The notes under the pieces were generated by a model. The model ran no database searches and had not been told where the DNA came from. It worked only from the letters and a program-made list of their open reading frames with translations. This document shows positions 16,426 through 25,815 of a DNA stretch of 64,000 nucleotides, piece after piece. The position numbers and the translations under genes were made by a program. Position 1 is the first letter of the stretch, and each line of letters opens with the position of its first letter. Origin of the DNA: DATFQI01 sp963816955 (GTDB taxonomy: Bacteria > Actinomycetota > Thermoleophilia > Solirubrobacterales > Solirubrobacteraceae); the NCBI GenBank assembly GCA_963816955.1, contig CAWFME010000004.1, positions 1,078,331 through 1,142,330 on the forward strand, in the 5' to 3' direction.

Positions 16426-17802
16426 GTGTGGCGAGCGATCCTGGGCATCCTGGCGGCGGCCGCCGCGTCGCCGCTGCTCGTGCGCGCGGCACCGGGCTAC
16501 GACCCGTGGTCATGGCTGCTGTGGGGGCGAGAGGTCGCCGGCGGGAGCTTGTCGACCGTCGACGGGCCCGCCTTCAAGCCGCTCCCGGTCGCGGTCTGCG
16601 CGCTGCTCGCGCCGCTCGGGAGCGCCGCGCCCGTCGTGTGGGTCGTGATGGTGCGCGCCGCCGCCGGCGCCGCTCTCGTGCTCGCGTACGGCCTCGGGCG
16701 TGAGCTCGCTGCCGGCCGCGAAGCGGCCCCACGGCGGTGGGCGCCGGTCGCGGGTGGCGCCCTCGCGGTGGCCGGTGTGGCGCTCGCGGGCGGCTTCGCG
16801 CTCGAGACGGCGCGCGGGGGCGAGGCGCCGCTCGTGATCGCGGCGGCGCTCGGCGCGATCGCGTGCTGGCGGGCCGGGCGGCTGCGCGCGGCGCTGGCGC
16901 TCGGGGCGGCCTGTGCGCTGCTGCGGGTGGAGGCGTGGCCGTTCCTCGCGCTCGCCGGCGTGGTGGCGTGGCGCAGCGAGCCCCGCACCCGCGCGCTGCT
17001 CGGCGCGCTCGCGGTGCTCGTGCCCGCGGCGTGGTTCGTGCCCGAGTGGCTCGGCTCGGGCGACGTGCTGCGCTCGGGCGCCCGCGCGCGGGTCCCGAAC
17101 CCCGGCCAGCCGGCGCTCGCGGACGTCCCCGCGCTGGCGTCGCTGTGGGCGGCGGCGAAGCTGCTGCTCGTGCCGCTCTGGCTCGGCGTCGTGCTCGCGC
17201 TGCGAGAGCCGCTCACCCGCGCGCCGGCCCTGGCCGGGGGCGCCTGGGTGGTGCTCGTCGCGCTGATGGCTCAGGCCGGCTTCTCCGGCGAGCCTCGCTA
17301 CGCGCTGCCCGGCGTGGCCCTGCTGGCCGTCGCCGGAGCGGCCGGCGCGGCCGGGGCCGCCCAGGCGTGGGCCCCATCCGCGTGGCTCAGGCACGCGGAT
17401 GGGGCCCACGCTCCCGTGGGGCTGCGGATCGTGGCCGCGGCGGCGGTGCTCGTCGTGGCGGTGGTGGCGCTCACGGAGCTGCGCGACGTGCGCTCCGCCC
17501 AGGCGCACCAATGGGCGCTCGCGCGCGACCTCGACGCCGCGGTGCGGGCCGCGGGCGGCCGCCAGGCCGTGCTCGCCTGCGGGCGGCCGTACGTGGGGCC
17601 GTACCGGGGGCCGCTGATGGCCTATGCGCTCGACGTGACCAAGCGCACGGTCGAGCCCGACGACCGCCCGCAGGCTCCCGGCGTCGTGTTCCGCGCGCGG
17701 CTCACCTCCGCGTCCGACCCGGCGCCCGAGGCAGGGCCGCCGTTCGAGGCTGCCGCGCGGGTGGGGGAGTGGCAGGTGCTCCGCTCCTGCGCCGCGAATT
17801 AG
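16426..17802 (+). CDS. multipass membrane protein, glycosyltransferase-C-like layout
   Basis: 458 residues dominated by hydrophobic segments (ILGILAAAAASPLLVRAAPG, VALAGGFALETARGG, LALGAACALLRVEAW, YALPGVALLAVAGAAG and others; about ten helices) with a soluble C-terminal tail from about 370. The loop after the first helix, PGYDPWSWLLWGREVAGG, resembles acidic luminal loops of GT-C mannosyltransferase-like proteins, but no family motif is certain. GTG 16426 has TAGCCT 9 nt upstream. The coding sequence contains a 47-bp perfect hairpin (17365-17411) in a loop region. Function unassigned. Confidence 0.7.
   Translation: MWRAILGILAAAAASPLLVRAAPGYDPWSWLLWGREVAGGSLSTVDGPAFKPLPVAVCALLAPLGSAAPVVWVVMVRAAAGAALVLAYGLGRELAAGREAAPRRWAPVAGGALAVAGVALAGGFALETARGGEAPLVIAAALGAIACWRAGRLRAALALGAACALLRVEAWPFLALAGVVAWRSEPRTRALLGALAVLVPAAWFVPEWLGSGDVLRSGARARVPNPGQPALADVPALASLWAAAKLLLVPLWLGVVLALREPLTRAPALAGGAWVVLVALMAQAGFSGEPRYALPGVALLAVAGAAGAAGAAQAWAPSAWLRHADGAHAPVGLRIVAAAAVLVVAVVALTELRDVRSAQAHQWALARDLDAAVRAAGGRQAVLACGRPYVGPYRGPLMAYALDVTKRTVEPDDRPQAPGVVFRARLTSASDPAPEAGPPFEAAARVGEWQVLRSCAAN
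17365..17411. repeat. perfect 20-bp inverted repeat inside a coding sequence
   Basis: Arms 17365-17384 and 17392-17411 are exact reverse complements over 20 bp (GCGTGGGCCCCATCCGCGTG and its partner) with the 7-nt loop GCTCAGG. It is in frame and encodes about 16 residues (AWAPSAWLRHADGAHA) between membrane segments. Confidence 0.85.
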
Positions 17803-17827
17803 GGTTCCCTAATATGTTGCCGCGTCG

Positions 17828-18982
17828 ATGCGGCTCGCGCTCATCATCCTCGCCGTCCTGGCGCTCGCCCTCGGCGGCGCCTACGCCGCCTTCGGCCGCG
17901 GCGACGACCTCGACGACATCAGGATCCCGGAGGTCGCGACCGAGTCCGGCACCGCGCACCACTTCGACGTCCGCGCCTTCGCGAAGGGCTTCAACCGGCC
18001 GACCTGGGTCGGCCAGGCCCTCGGCGACGACGCCCTCTGGGTGACGGAGCAGTCCGGCCGCGTGTACCGCCTCGACGGACACCGGAGGACGCTCGCGCTC
18101 GACCTCGGCGACCGCGTGAAGCTCGGCGCCGAGCAGGGCCTGCTGGGCATCGCGTTCCACCCCGACTTCGCGACGGACCGCCGCGTGTACCTGCACTGGT
18201 CCGACCCCAAGGGCGACACGCGCGTGGCCGAGTTCGAGGCCCGCCGCGACGGCCGCATCGACCCCGAGCCGCTGCGCGAGCTGCTGTTCGTCGACCAGCC
18301 CGAGGAGAACCACAACGGCGGCCAGCTGCTGTTCGGGCCCGACGGCCGCCTGTACCTCGGGCTCGGCGACGGCGGCGGCGCCTTCGACCCGCGCCGCACC
18401 GCCCAGGACCCCGGGAACAAGCTCGGCAAGATCCTCGCCGCCGACGTCCGCAAGCCCGAGCCGGGCTGGGAGACCGTCCTGACCGGCCTGCGCAACCCGT
18501 GGCGCTTCTCGTTCGACGCCGCGCTCGGCGAGCTGTGGATCGGCGACGTCGGCCAGGACGACTACGAGGAGATCGACCGCGTGCAGCTCGAGCCCGACGA
18601 GCCGCCGAAGAACCTGGGCTGGAGCGCCTTCGAGGGCTCCCACCGCATCAAGGGCCACGACCTCGACGAGGCGGGAGAGCTCGTCTGGCCCGTCGCCCAG
18701 TACGCGCACCCCGAGGGCTGCTCGGTCACGGGCGGCGTGGTCTACGCCGGCTCCGCGCTGACGAAGCTCGGCCGCCGCTACGTCTACGGCGACTTCTGCT
18801 CGGGCGCGCTCTACACCCTGAAGGGCACGCCCGAGGGCCGTGCCACCGACGCCCGCCGCGAGCAGGCCAAGGTGCCGGGCCTCACCCACATCGGGACGAC
18901 GAACGACGGCGAGCTGCTCTTCGCCTCGGGCAACGGCGCGCTCTATCGCGCGGTGGAACCCGCCGCCGGCTCCGGCTCCTGA
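17828..18982 (+). CDS. PQQ-dependent aldose sugar dehydrogenase-like protein
   Basis: 384 residues with an N-terminal membrane anchor or signal (LALIILAVLALALGGAYAAF). The six-bladed glucose/sorbosone dehydrogenase fold shows GLLGIAFHPDF, EENHNGGQLLFGPDG, YLGLGDGGG, GLRNPWRFSFD and WIGDVGQDDYEEI, typical of soluble aldose sugar dehydrogenases that use PQQ and calcium. It would oxidise sugars outside the cytoplasm. ATG 17828 follows TATGTT by 9 nt. The last 40 bp overlap the convergent fbpC gene. Confidence 0.87.
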   Translation: MRLALIILAVLALALGGAYAAFGRGDDLDDIRIPEVATESGTAHHFDVRAFAKGFNRPTWVGQALGDDALWVTEQSGRVYRLDGHRRTLALDLGDRVKLGAEQGLLGIAFHPDFATDRRVYLHWSDPKGDTRVAEFEARRDGRIDPEPLRELLFVDQPEENHNGGQLLFGPDGRLYLGLGDGGGAFDPRRTAQDPGNKLGKILAADVRKPEPGWETVLTGLRNPWRFSFDAALGELWIGDVGQDDYEEIDRVQLEPDEPPKNLGWSAFEGSHRIKGHDLDEAGELVWPVAQYAHPEGCSVTGGVVYAGSALTKLGRRYVYGDFCSGALYTLKGTPEGRATDARREQAKVPGLTHIGTTNDGELLFASGNGALYRAVEPAAGSGS

Positions 18983-20010
18983 TCCGCGGCGAGCGCGTTG
19001 ACCGGCCCGTCGAGCCACACGCGCACGCGGTCGCCCGGGTGCCAGGCGGGGAAGCCCAGCCGCCGGCTGCGCAGCCGCAGGCCGGAGCGCAGCTCGAGGT
19101 GCACGAGCTGGTCGTGGCCGTAGAAGGAGCGGTCGAGCACCACCGCCTCGGCCGCGTCGCGCGAGCCGCCGGAGCCGTGGCCGATCGCGACCGACTCCGG
19201 GCGGATCACGACCTGCACCTCGCCCGAGAGCTCGCTCCCGGCCGAGAAGCGGCCCAGCTCGCACTCGACCATCCCGCCCTCCGCGGTGCCGGGCAGGACG
19301 TCGGCCTCGCCGAGGAACTCCGCCACCCAGCGCGAGCTCGGGCGGTCGTAGACCTCCTCGGGCGAGCCCGTCTGGATCACGCGCCCGTCGCGCAGCACGG
19401 CGACCGCGTCGGCGAGCGAGAGCGCCTCGGCCTGGTCGTGGGTGACGAGCAGCGCACTGGCGCCTGCGGCGCGCAGGATCTGGGCGACCTCCTCGCGGAG
19501 CGCCTCACGCAGGCCGGCGTCGAGGGCGGCGAACGGCTCGTCGAGCAGGATCACCTCGGGGTCGGCCGCCAGCGCGCGCGCCAGCGCGACCCGCTGGCGC
19601 TCGCCGCCGGATAGCTCGTGCGGGTAGGCCTTCGCGCGGTCGGAGAGCCCGACGAGCGCGAGCGTCTCGCCGACGCGCTCGCGCCGGCCGGCGCCGAAGC
19701 CGACGTTGCCCGCCACGTCGAGGTGCGGGAACAGGGCGCCCTGCTGGAAGACCATCCCGATCCGGCGCTGCTCCGGCTCGACCCAGGTCCCGTTGCCGGC
19801 GACGAGCCGCCCGCCGATCCGCACGCACCCCGCGTCGGGGCGCTCGAAGCCCGCGATCATGCGCAGCAGCGTGGTCTTGCCGGACCCGCTCGGCCCGAGC
19901 AGGGCGACGAGCTCGCCGCGCCCGACCCGCAGGCTGGCCCCGTCGACCGCGTTCAGCGCGCCGAACGAGCGGCTCAGGTCGTCGGCTTCGATGGCGCAGG
20001 AGTCGCTCAC
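18943..20010 (-). CDS. fbpC: iron(III) ABC transporter ATP-binding protein
   Basis: About 355 residues. Walker A GPSGSGKTT, Q-loop VFQQGALFPHLDV, signature LSGGERQRVALARALA, Walker B ILLDEPFAALDA and switch VTHDQAEAL are all intact. The C-terminal TOBE-like domain (from about 240) fits the FbpC/PotA group. It energises the permease encoded divergently at 21089. GTG 20010 is chosen; TTG 20019 in the same frame is an alternative and neither has an SD. The iron box at 20050-20063 lies upstream, so expression should fall with iron. The 3' end overlaps the sugar dehydrogenase gene. Confidence 0.92.
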   Translation of the reverse strand: MSDSCAIEADDLSRSFGALNAVDGASLRVGRGELVALLGPSGSGKTTLLRMIAGFERPDAGCVRIGGRLVAGNGTWVEPEQRRIGMVFQQGALFPHLDVAGNVGFGAGRRERVGETLALVGLSDRAKAYPHELSGGERQRVALARALAADPEVILLDEPFAALDAGLREALREEVAQILRAAGASALLVTHDQAEALSLADAVAVLRDGRVIQTGSPEEVYDRPSSRWVAEFLGEADVLPGTAEGGMVECELGRFSAGSELSGEVQVVIRPESVAIGHGSGGSRDAAEAVVLDRSFYGHDQLVHLELRSGLRLRSRRLGFPAWHPGDRVRVWLDGPVNALAADQEPEPAAGSTAR

Positions 20011-20049
20011 GGCGGGCAATTCTGACTCGCAGGGTCGGGAAAGCGCGTC

Positions 20050-20063
20050 TTAGGCTAGCCTAA
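20050..20063. promoter_or_regulatory. IdeR/DtxR-type iron box
   Basis: TTAGGCTAGCCTAA is a perfect 14-bp palindrome matching the core of the actinobacterial iron box. It contains TAGCCT (20056-20061), 8 nt before the fbpA ATG, so repressor and polymerase would compete for the same bases. Being symmetric, it also offers a -10 to fbpC on the other strand. Confidence 0.88.
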
Positions 20064-20069
20064 CTCGCC

Positions 20070-21098
20070 ATGCTCGGAGCCCTCATCCGGCGCCGTGGGC
20101 GTCTGCTCGCCGTGATCGCTCTCCTGCTCGCCGTCCTCGTGGGCGCCGCCGTGGTGGCGTTCGGCCGCTCCGCCGACGTCGTCGTCTACAACGGCCGCTC
20201 GCAGTACGGCGACGAGGCCGCCTTCACGGCCTGGGAGGGCGAGACGGGCAAGTCGCTCGAGCTGCGCGCCGGCAGCGCGCCCGAGCTGTTCGAGCGCCTG
20301 CGCAGCGAGGGCGCCGACACCCCGGCCGACCTGCTCGTGACGACCGACCTCGCGAACCTGTGGCGCGCGAAGGAGGCCGGGATGCTCCAGCCGGTCTCCA
20401 CCCCGAGGCTCGAGTCGCAGGTGCCGTCCGAGTACCGCGACCCGGACGAGGAGTGGTGGGGGATGAGCCTCCGCATCCGCACGCCGATGCGCTCCGCCGA
20501 GCGCGTCGGCGAGCAGGCGGTCGGCTCCTACGAGGACCTCGGGAAGCCGCAGTTCCGCGGCAAGCTGTGCCTGCGGACCTCCAACAACGAGTACAACCAG
20601 TCCTTCGTCGCCGACCGGCTCGCCAAGCGCGGCGCGGCCGACACGGAGAAGCTGCTGCGCTCCTGGATGGCCAACGAGCCGCAGATCTTCGGCTCCGACG
20701 TGGACGTGCTGGAGGCGATCGCCGCCGGCCGCTGCGACGTCGGCCTGACCAACCACTACTACCTCGGCCGCATGCTCGAGGACAAGCCCGACTTCCCGGT
20801 CGCGCCCGCCTGGCCCGACCAGGACGGCGCCGGCGCGCACACCAACCTCTCCGGCGTCGCGCTCGTGAAGGGCACCGAGCACGAGGCGGACGCCGTCTCG
20901 CTGATGGAGTACCTGACCAGCCCGCCGGCGCAGGAGGAGGTCGTCGAGAACTCCGAGCTCGCGGCCAACCCCGACGTCGCGCCGCCCGAGCACATCCGCG
21001 ACTGGGCCGGCGTCAAGCGCGACCCGATCGACGTCGAGCGCGCCGGCAAGCTGCTGCCGGGCGCGATCGCCCTGATGCAGAAGGTCGGGTGGAGGTAG
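20070..21098 (+). CDS. fbpA: iron(III) ABC transporter substrate-binding protein
   Basis: 342 residues. The N-terminal hydrophobic segment (LAVIALLLAVLVGAAVVAFG) is a signal or anchor. The mature part begins VVVYNGRSQYGDEAAFTAWEGETG, as in FbpA/FutA ferric-binding proteins. The tyrosine pair in TNHYYLGR corresponds to the iron-ligating Tyr pair. It binds ferric ion outside the membrane and delivers it to the permease. ATG 20070 is 7 bp after the iron box. The permease start overlaps its end by 10 bp. Confidence 0.92.
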   Translation: MLGALIRRRGRLLAVIALLLAVLVGAAVVAFGRSADVVVYNGRSQYGDEAAFTAWEGETGKSLELRAGSAPELFERLRSEGADTPADLLVTTDLANLWRAKEAGMLQPVSTPRLESQVPSEYRDPDEEWWGMSLRIRTPMRSAERVGEQAVGSYEDLGKPQFRGKLCLRTSNNEYNQSFVADRLAKRGAADTEKLLRSWMANEPQIFGSDVDVLEAIAAGRCDVGLTNHYYLGRMLEDKPDFPVAPAWPDQDGAGAHTNLSGVALVKGTEHEADAVSLMEYLTSPPAQEEVVENSELAANPDVAPPEHIRDWAGVKRDPIDVERAGKLLPGAIALMQKVGWR

Positions 21099-22765
21099 CC
21101 ACAGCCCCGGCGCGCCCCAGGCGCGCCAGGCGGCGCCCGCCCGGCTGGGCGGTCGCTTCCGCGCTCGTCGCGCTGGTGGTCGCCGGGCCGCTGGCCGCGC
21201 TGCCGCTGGCGTTCGTCTTCGAGCCCGACGCGTTCGGCGCCGTGGCCGACTCGCTGCTCGGCGAGGCGCTGCGCGCGAGCCTGGTGCTGGCGCTCGGGGT
21301 CGGGGCGGGGACGCTGCTGCTCGGCGGGTCGCTGGCGGCGCTCGTGTCCTTCTACGACTTCCCGGGGCGGCGCTGGCTCGACTGGGCGCTCGTGCTGCCG
21401 CTGGCGATGCCGGCCTACGTGCTCGTGTTCGTGCTACTCGGCCAGTACGACGAGGCGAGCCCGCTCCAGAGCGCGCTGCGGAGCGTGCTCGGCGACGGCT
21501 TCCAGCTCCCGCAGGTCCGCTCCACGCTCGGCACGATCCTCGTCCTGACGCTCGTGCTCTACCCGTACGTCTACGTGCTCGGCCGCGGCGCGTTCCTGGA
21601 GCAGTCGCGCGACACGATGGAGGCGGCGCGGACGCTCGGGCTCGGTCACGCGCGCGCGATCGCGCGCGTGGCGCTGCCGCTCGCCCGCCCCGCGCTGGCC
21701 GCCGGCGCCGCGCTGGCGGTGATGGAGGCGCTGGCCGACTTCGGCGCCGTCAACCTCCTCAACTACCGCGCGATGACCGACGCGATCTACCGCGTGTGGT
21801 ACGGCGCCTTCGACCAGGCGGCGGCGCTGCAGCTCGCCACGATCCTGCTCGGGCTGACGCTGGCGCTGATCGCGCTCGAGCGGCTGATGCGCGGCCGGGC
21901 CCGCTACCACGGCGCGCTCGCACGTGGGGAGGCGGTCGTCCCGCGGCGGCTGCACGGCCCGCGCGCCTGGCTGGCCGCCGTGCTGCCGTGCCTGCTGCTG
22001 GCGCTCGTGCTCGTGGGTCCGCTCGTCCAGCTCGTGGCGTGGGCGGTCGAGTCGGTGGGGGAGGGCGCCTCAGGCACCGACCTGCTGCAGGACGCGCTCA
22101 CGAGCCTCGCCCTGGCCGGCATCGCCGCGCTCGTGGCCGCCGCGACCGCGACGGTGATCGTCTACGGCCGCCGCACGCGGCCGTCGCGGCTGGGGGCGAT
22201 CGCCTCCCGGCTGGGCGCGCTCGGCTACGCCGTGCCGGGCACGGTCGTCGCCGTGGCGGTCTACACGCCGCTGGCCTGGCTGGACCGCAGGCTCGCCGAC
22301 GGCGGCCGCGACCTGCTGGGCATCGACCTCGGGCTGCTCTTCACGGGCACGATCCTCGGGCTGGTGGTCGCCTACGTCGTGCGCTTCCAGGCGCTGGCGC
22401 TGTTCTCGGTCGACACGCGCATGCGCCGCGTCGACCCGGCGCTCGACGATGCGGCGCGCTCGCTCGGCGCCGACGCCAACCGCGTGCTGGCCGACGTGCA
22501 CCTGCCGCTGCTGTGGCCCGGCATCGTCACGGCCGCGCTGCTGGTGTTCGTCGAGGTGATGAAGGAGCTGCCCGCGACCGCGCTGTTGCGGCCGCTCGGC
22601 GGGGACACGCTGGCGGTGGCGGTGTGGGAGGCCACGCGCGACTCGCGCTTCGAGGTCGCCGCGCTGCCGGCGCTGCTGATCGTCGCCGTCGGGCTCGTGC
22701 CCGTGCTGCTGGCGATCCGCTCGACGCGCCGCGACCCCGCGGCGCTCGTCGGCCCCGAGCGCTGA
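21089..22765 (+). CDS. fbpB: iron(III) ABC transporter permease, two fused permease halves
   Basis: 558 residues with about twelve membrane helices in two repeats. Each half has an EAA-type loop that contacts the ATPase: EAARTLGLGHARAIARVALP in the first half and DDAARSLGADANRVLADVHL in the second. This double arrangement is typical of FbpB. GTG 21089 lies inside the end of fbpA (10-bp overlap), so the two are translationally linked and share the iron-controlled promoter. Confidence 0.92.
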   Translation: MEVATAPARPRRARRRPPGWAVASALVALVVAGPLAALPLAFVFEPDAFGAVADSLLGEALRASLVLALGVGAGTLLLGGSLAALVSFYDFPGRRWLDWALVLPLAMPAYVLVFVLLGQYDEASPLQSALRSVLGDGFQLPQVRSTLGTILVLTLVLYPYVYVLGRGAFLEQSRDTMEAARTLGLGHARAIARVALPLARPALAAGAALAVMEALADFGAVNLLNYRAMTDAIYRVWYGAFDQAAALQLATILLGLTLALIALERLMRGRARYHGALARGEAVVPRRLHGPRAWLAAVLPCLLLALVLVGPLVQLVAWAVESVGEGASGTDLLQDALTSLALAGIAALVAAATATVIVYGRRTRPSRLGAIASRLGALGYAVPGTVVAVAVYTPLAWLDRRLADGGRDLLGIDLGLLFTGTILGLVVAYVVRFQALALFSVDTRMRRVDPALDDAARSLGADANRVLADVHLPLLWPGIVTAALLVFVEVMKELPATALLRPLGGDTLAVAVWEATRDSRFEVAALPALLIVAVGLVPVLLAIRSTRRDPAALVGPER

Positions 22766-22777
22766 TCGCCGCCGTGC

Positions 22778-23119
22778 CTACACGAACGCCGGGTCCTCGG
22801 CCTCGTGGAGGAGGAAGCCGGCGGCGTCCAGCACGTTGCGTTCGCGCAGGCGCTGCAGGCGCGAGGTGCACTCGGGGTTCGGGTCCCAGGCGGCGACGGC
22901 CGCGGACTCCGGCAGCGGCTTGAGGCCGTTGGTCTCCGGCTCGTCGAAGGCTTGGCGCAGCCACGCGAGGTCGTCGGCGATCCGGCGCGGGCGCGGGGCG
23001 TCCGCCTCCGGGTTCCAGTGGTCTTCGTCGCGGCGGCGCTCGGGGACGCCGGGCGGGCGGGTGAGGGCCACGCCGAGGGCCGCGAGCCAGTCGGGCTGAT
23101 TTCTCACGAGCTCGAGCAT
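22778..23119 (-). CDS. hypothetical protein
   Basis: 113 residues, charged and soluble: MLELVRNQPDWLAALGVALT, then PRPRRIADDLAWLRQAFDEP and LQRLRERNVLDAAGFLLHEA. No motif or signal peptide was recognised. It lies convergent to the iron permease and divergent from the acylase gene. The ATG at 23119 follows AAGGA closely. Confidence 0.6.
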   Translation of the reverse strand: MLELVRNQPDWLAALGVALTRPPGVPERRRDEDHWNPEADAPRPRRIADDLAWLRQAFDEPETNGLKPLPESAAVAAWDPNPECTSRLQRLRERNVLDAAGFLLHEAEDPAFV

Positions 23120-23205
23120 GTCCTTACGCCTTTCCGCTGGAGAGCAGGATCAAACGGCCGCTAACCGGCGCATCGCGCGCCCCCGCGCGTTAGGACTCAC
23201 GGTCC

Positions 23206-25815
23206 ATGCGCGCCGTCCTCGCCATCTTCGCACTGCTCGCCTCGGCTTCGACGGCCGCGGCCGCCCCGCCCAACGTCGAGATCCGCCGCACCTCGCACGG
23301 GATCCCGCACATCAAGGCCAAGACCTTCTACGGCGCGGCCTACGGCTACGGGTACGCGTTCGCCCAGGACAACCTGTGCGAGATGGCCGAGACGTACGTG
23401 ACGGTCAACGGCGAGCGCTCGCGCTACTTCGGGCCGGACGGGAGCTACGAGAGCCGTGGCAACGGGGGAGAGTTCAACAACCTCGACTCGGACTTCTTCT
23501 TCCAGCGGATCAAGGACGACCGCGTCGTCGAGGGGCTGCTCGAGCAGCCGCCGCCGTCGGGCCCGCTGCCCGAGATCCGCGAGGGCGCGCGCGGCTACGC
23601 GGCCGGCTACAACGCCTATCTCGCCGAGGTCGGCGCGGGCGGCATCTCCGACCCGCGCTGCCGCGGCAAGGCGTGGGTACGCCCGATCAGCGAGATGGAC
23701 GCCTTCCGGCGCTTCTACCAGCTGGCGCTGCTGGCCTCCTCGGGCGTCGCGGTCGACGGCATCGCGCAGGCGCAGCCGCCGACGCCTGCCGCGGGCGGCG
23801 GTGGCGGCCCCATCCTCCCGCCGCTGCCCACGCCCGGCGACCTCGGCACGCTCGAGGACCGGCTGCCGCTCGGCGACCTCGGCTCCAACGCCGTCGCGCT
23901 CGGCAAGGAGGCGACGAGCGACCGCAAGGGCCTGCTGCTCGGCAACCCGCACTTCCCCTGGGACGGGCCCGAGCGCTTCTACCAGGCGCAGCTCACGATC
24001 CCCGGCGAGACCGACGTCGCGGGCGCGTCGCTGTTCGGCGTGCCGATCATCCTCATCGGCCGCACGCGCAACCTCGCCTGGAGCCACACGGTCTCGACCG
24101 CGTTCCGCTTCACGCCGTTCGAGCTCAAGCTCGTGCCGGGCTCCCCGACCACGTACCTCGTCGACGGGCAGCCGAAGCAGATGCGCGCGCAGGAGGTCAC
24201 GGTCCAGGCGGCCAAGCCCGACGGCACGCTCGAGCCGCGCAAGCGGACGCTCTACTCGACCGAGTTCGGGCCCGTCTTCACGTCGCTGCTCGGCCTGCCG
24301 CTGTTCCCGTGGACGCCCACCTCGGCGTACGCGCTGGGGGACGCGAACGCCTCCAACTTCCGCCTGCTCAACCACTTCCTCGAGGTCAACCGCGCGCAGA
24401 GCACCGCGCAGGTGGACGCGATCGAGCGCCGCTACCAGGGCATCCCGTGGGTCAACACGATCGCCGCCGACTCCAGCGGCTCGGCCTACTACGCCGACAT
24501 CGGGACGGTGCCGCACGTCACCGACGAGGAGGTCGCGCGCTGCAACACGACCGCGCTCGGCCAGGCGACGTTCAACGCGCTCGGGCTGCCGGTGCTCGAC
24601 GGCTCGCGCTCGACCTGCCACTGGGGCAGCGACCCGGACGCGGCGGCGCCGGGGATCCTCGGGCCGGCGCGGATGCCGTCGCTGTTCCGCGACGACTACG
24701 TGACGAACTCCAACGACTCCTACTGGCTCTCGAACCCGGAGCGGCCGCTGGAGGGCTACGACCGGATCATCGGCGACGAGCGCACCGAGCGCTCGCTGCG
24801 GACCCGCACCGGCCTGCGGATCGTCGCCGACCAGCTCGCGAAGGGGCCCTTCACCCGCCGGATCCTCCAGGACGCGGTGTTCTCCAACCGCTCGCTGGCG
24901 GGCGAGCTGATGCGCGACGACCTCGTGGCCGCCTGCAAGCCGGACCTGAGGGCGGCCTGCGACGTGCTGGCGGCCTGGGACCTGCACGAGAACCTCGACT
25001 CCAAGGGCGCGGTCCTGTTCCGGCGCTTCGTCTCGCGCCTGCTCGGAGGCGGCGCACCGCCCGCAGGGATCTGGCGCACGCCGTTCGACCCCGGCGACCC
25101 CGTCAACACGCCGCGCGACCTCAACACGGAGGACCCGCGCGTGGAAGCTTCGCTGCGCGGCGCCGTCTCGGACGTCGAGGGCCTCGGCAAGGGGCTCGAC
25201 GTGACGCTGCGCCAGGTCCAGTTCGAGCAGCGCGGCGGCGAGAGGATCCCGATCCACGGCGGCCCGGGCGACCCCGAGGGCGACTTCAACGCCATCAACG
25301 TCCCGTGGGTGCCGGGCGAGGGCTACCCCGACGTCCCGCACGGCTCGAGCTTCGTGATCGCCGCGCACCTGGACGGCTCGAAGTGCCCGGACCTGCGCAC
25401 GATCCTCACGTACTCGCAGTCCACGAACCCGTCCTCGCCGTACTTCGGCGACCAGACACGCCTGTTCTCTCGGAAGGCGTGGGTCGATCCGGGCTTCTGC
25501 GAGCGCGACATCCTCGCGGATCGCAACCTGACGATCCAGCGCTTCGGCAAGGTCCGCTGCACGAGCCGGCGCGCGATCACCTACCGGCTGCCGCTGCGCA
25601 AGCGCGAGCGGATCAAGCGCGTGCGGGCGACCGTCAACGGCAAGCGGGTGAAGGTGCGGCGGGTCGCGCGCCGCGGCGTGCGCGTCTCGCTGCGGGGGCG
25701 GCCGAAGGGTCGCTACCGGATCCGGGTGACCGCCAAGACGTCGCGCAAGCGGACGATCAGGCTCGACCGGCGCGCGCGCACGTGCGTCCCGCGCAAGGGG
25801 GCGGCGAAGCGGTGA
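23206..25815 (+). CDS. secreted penicillin-acylase-family N-terminal nucleophile hydrolase
   Basis: 869 residues with a signal peptide (MRAVLAIFALLASASTAAAA). An alpha-chain region begins VEIRRTSHGIPHIKA. The autocatalytic site is GDLGSNAVALG, Ser227 being the expected new N-terminus of the beta chain, followed by LLLGNPHFPW. TNSNDSYWLSNPERPLEGYD matches the family's beta-chain core. Relatives cleave beta-lactam side chains, acyl-homoserine lactones or lipopeptide amides; which applies is unknown. The last 90 residues are a basic beta domain. The stop overlaps the next GTG (GTGA), so both products are made together. Confidence 0.88.
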   Translation: MRAVLAIFALLASASTAAAAPPNVEIRRTSHGIPHIKAKTFYGAAYGYGYAFAQDNLCEMAETYVTVNGERSRYFGPDGSYESRGNGGEFNNLDSDFFFQRIKDDRVVEGLLEQPPPSGPLPEIREGARGYAAGYNAYLAEVGAGGISDPRCRGKAWVRPISEMDAFRRFYQLALLASSGVAVDGIAQAQPPTPAAGGGGGPILPPLPTPGDLGTLEDRLPLGDLGSNAVALGKEATSDRKGLLLGNPHFPWDGPERFYQAQLTIPGETDVAGASLFGVPIILIGRTRNLAWSHTVSTAFRFTPFELKLVPGSPTTYLVDGQPKQMRAQEVTVQAAKPDGTLEPRKRTLYSTEFGPVFTSLLGLPLFPWTPTSAYALGDANASNFRLLNHFLEVNRAQSTAQVDAIERRYQGIPWVNTIAADSSGSAYYADIGTVPHVTDEEVARCNTTALGQATFNALGLPVLDGSRSTCHWGSDPDAAAPGILGPARMPSLFRDDYVTNSNDSYWLSNPERPLEGYDRIIGDERTERSLRTRTGLRIVADQLAKGPFTRRILQDAVFSNRSLAGELMRDDLVAACKPDLRAACDVLAAWDLHENLDSKGAVLFRRFVSRLLGGGAPPAGIWRTPFDPGDPVNTPRDLNTEDPRVEASLRGAVSDVEGLGKGLDVTLRQVQFEQRGGERIPIHGGPGDPEGDFNAINVPWVPGEGYPDVPHGSSFVIAAHLDGSKCPDLRTILTYSQSTNPSSPYFGDQTRLFSRKAWVDPGFCERDILADRNLTIQRFGKVRCTSRRAITYRLPLRKRERIKRVRATVNGKRVKVRRVARRGVRVSLRGRPKGRYRIRVTAKTSRKRTIRLDRRARTCVPRKGAAKR

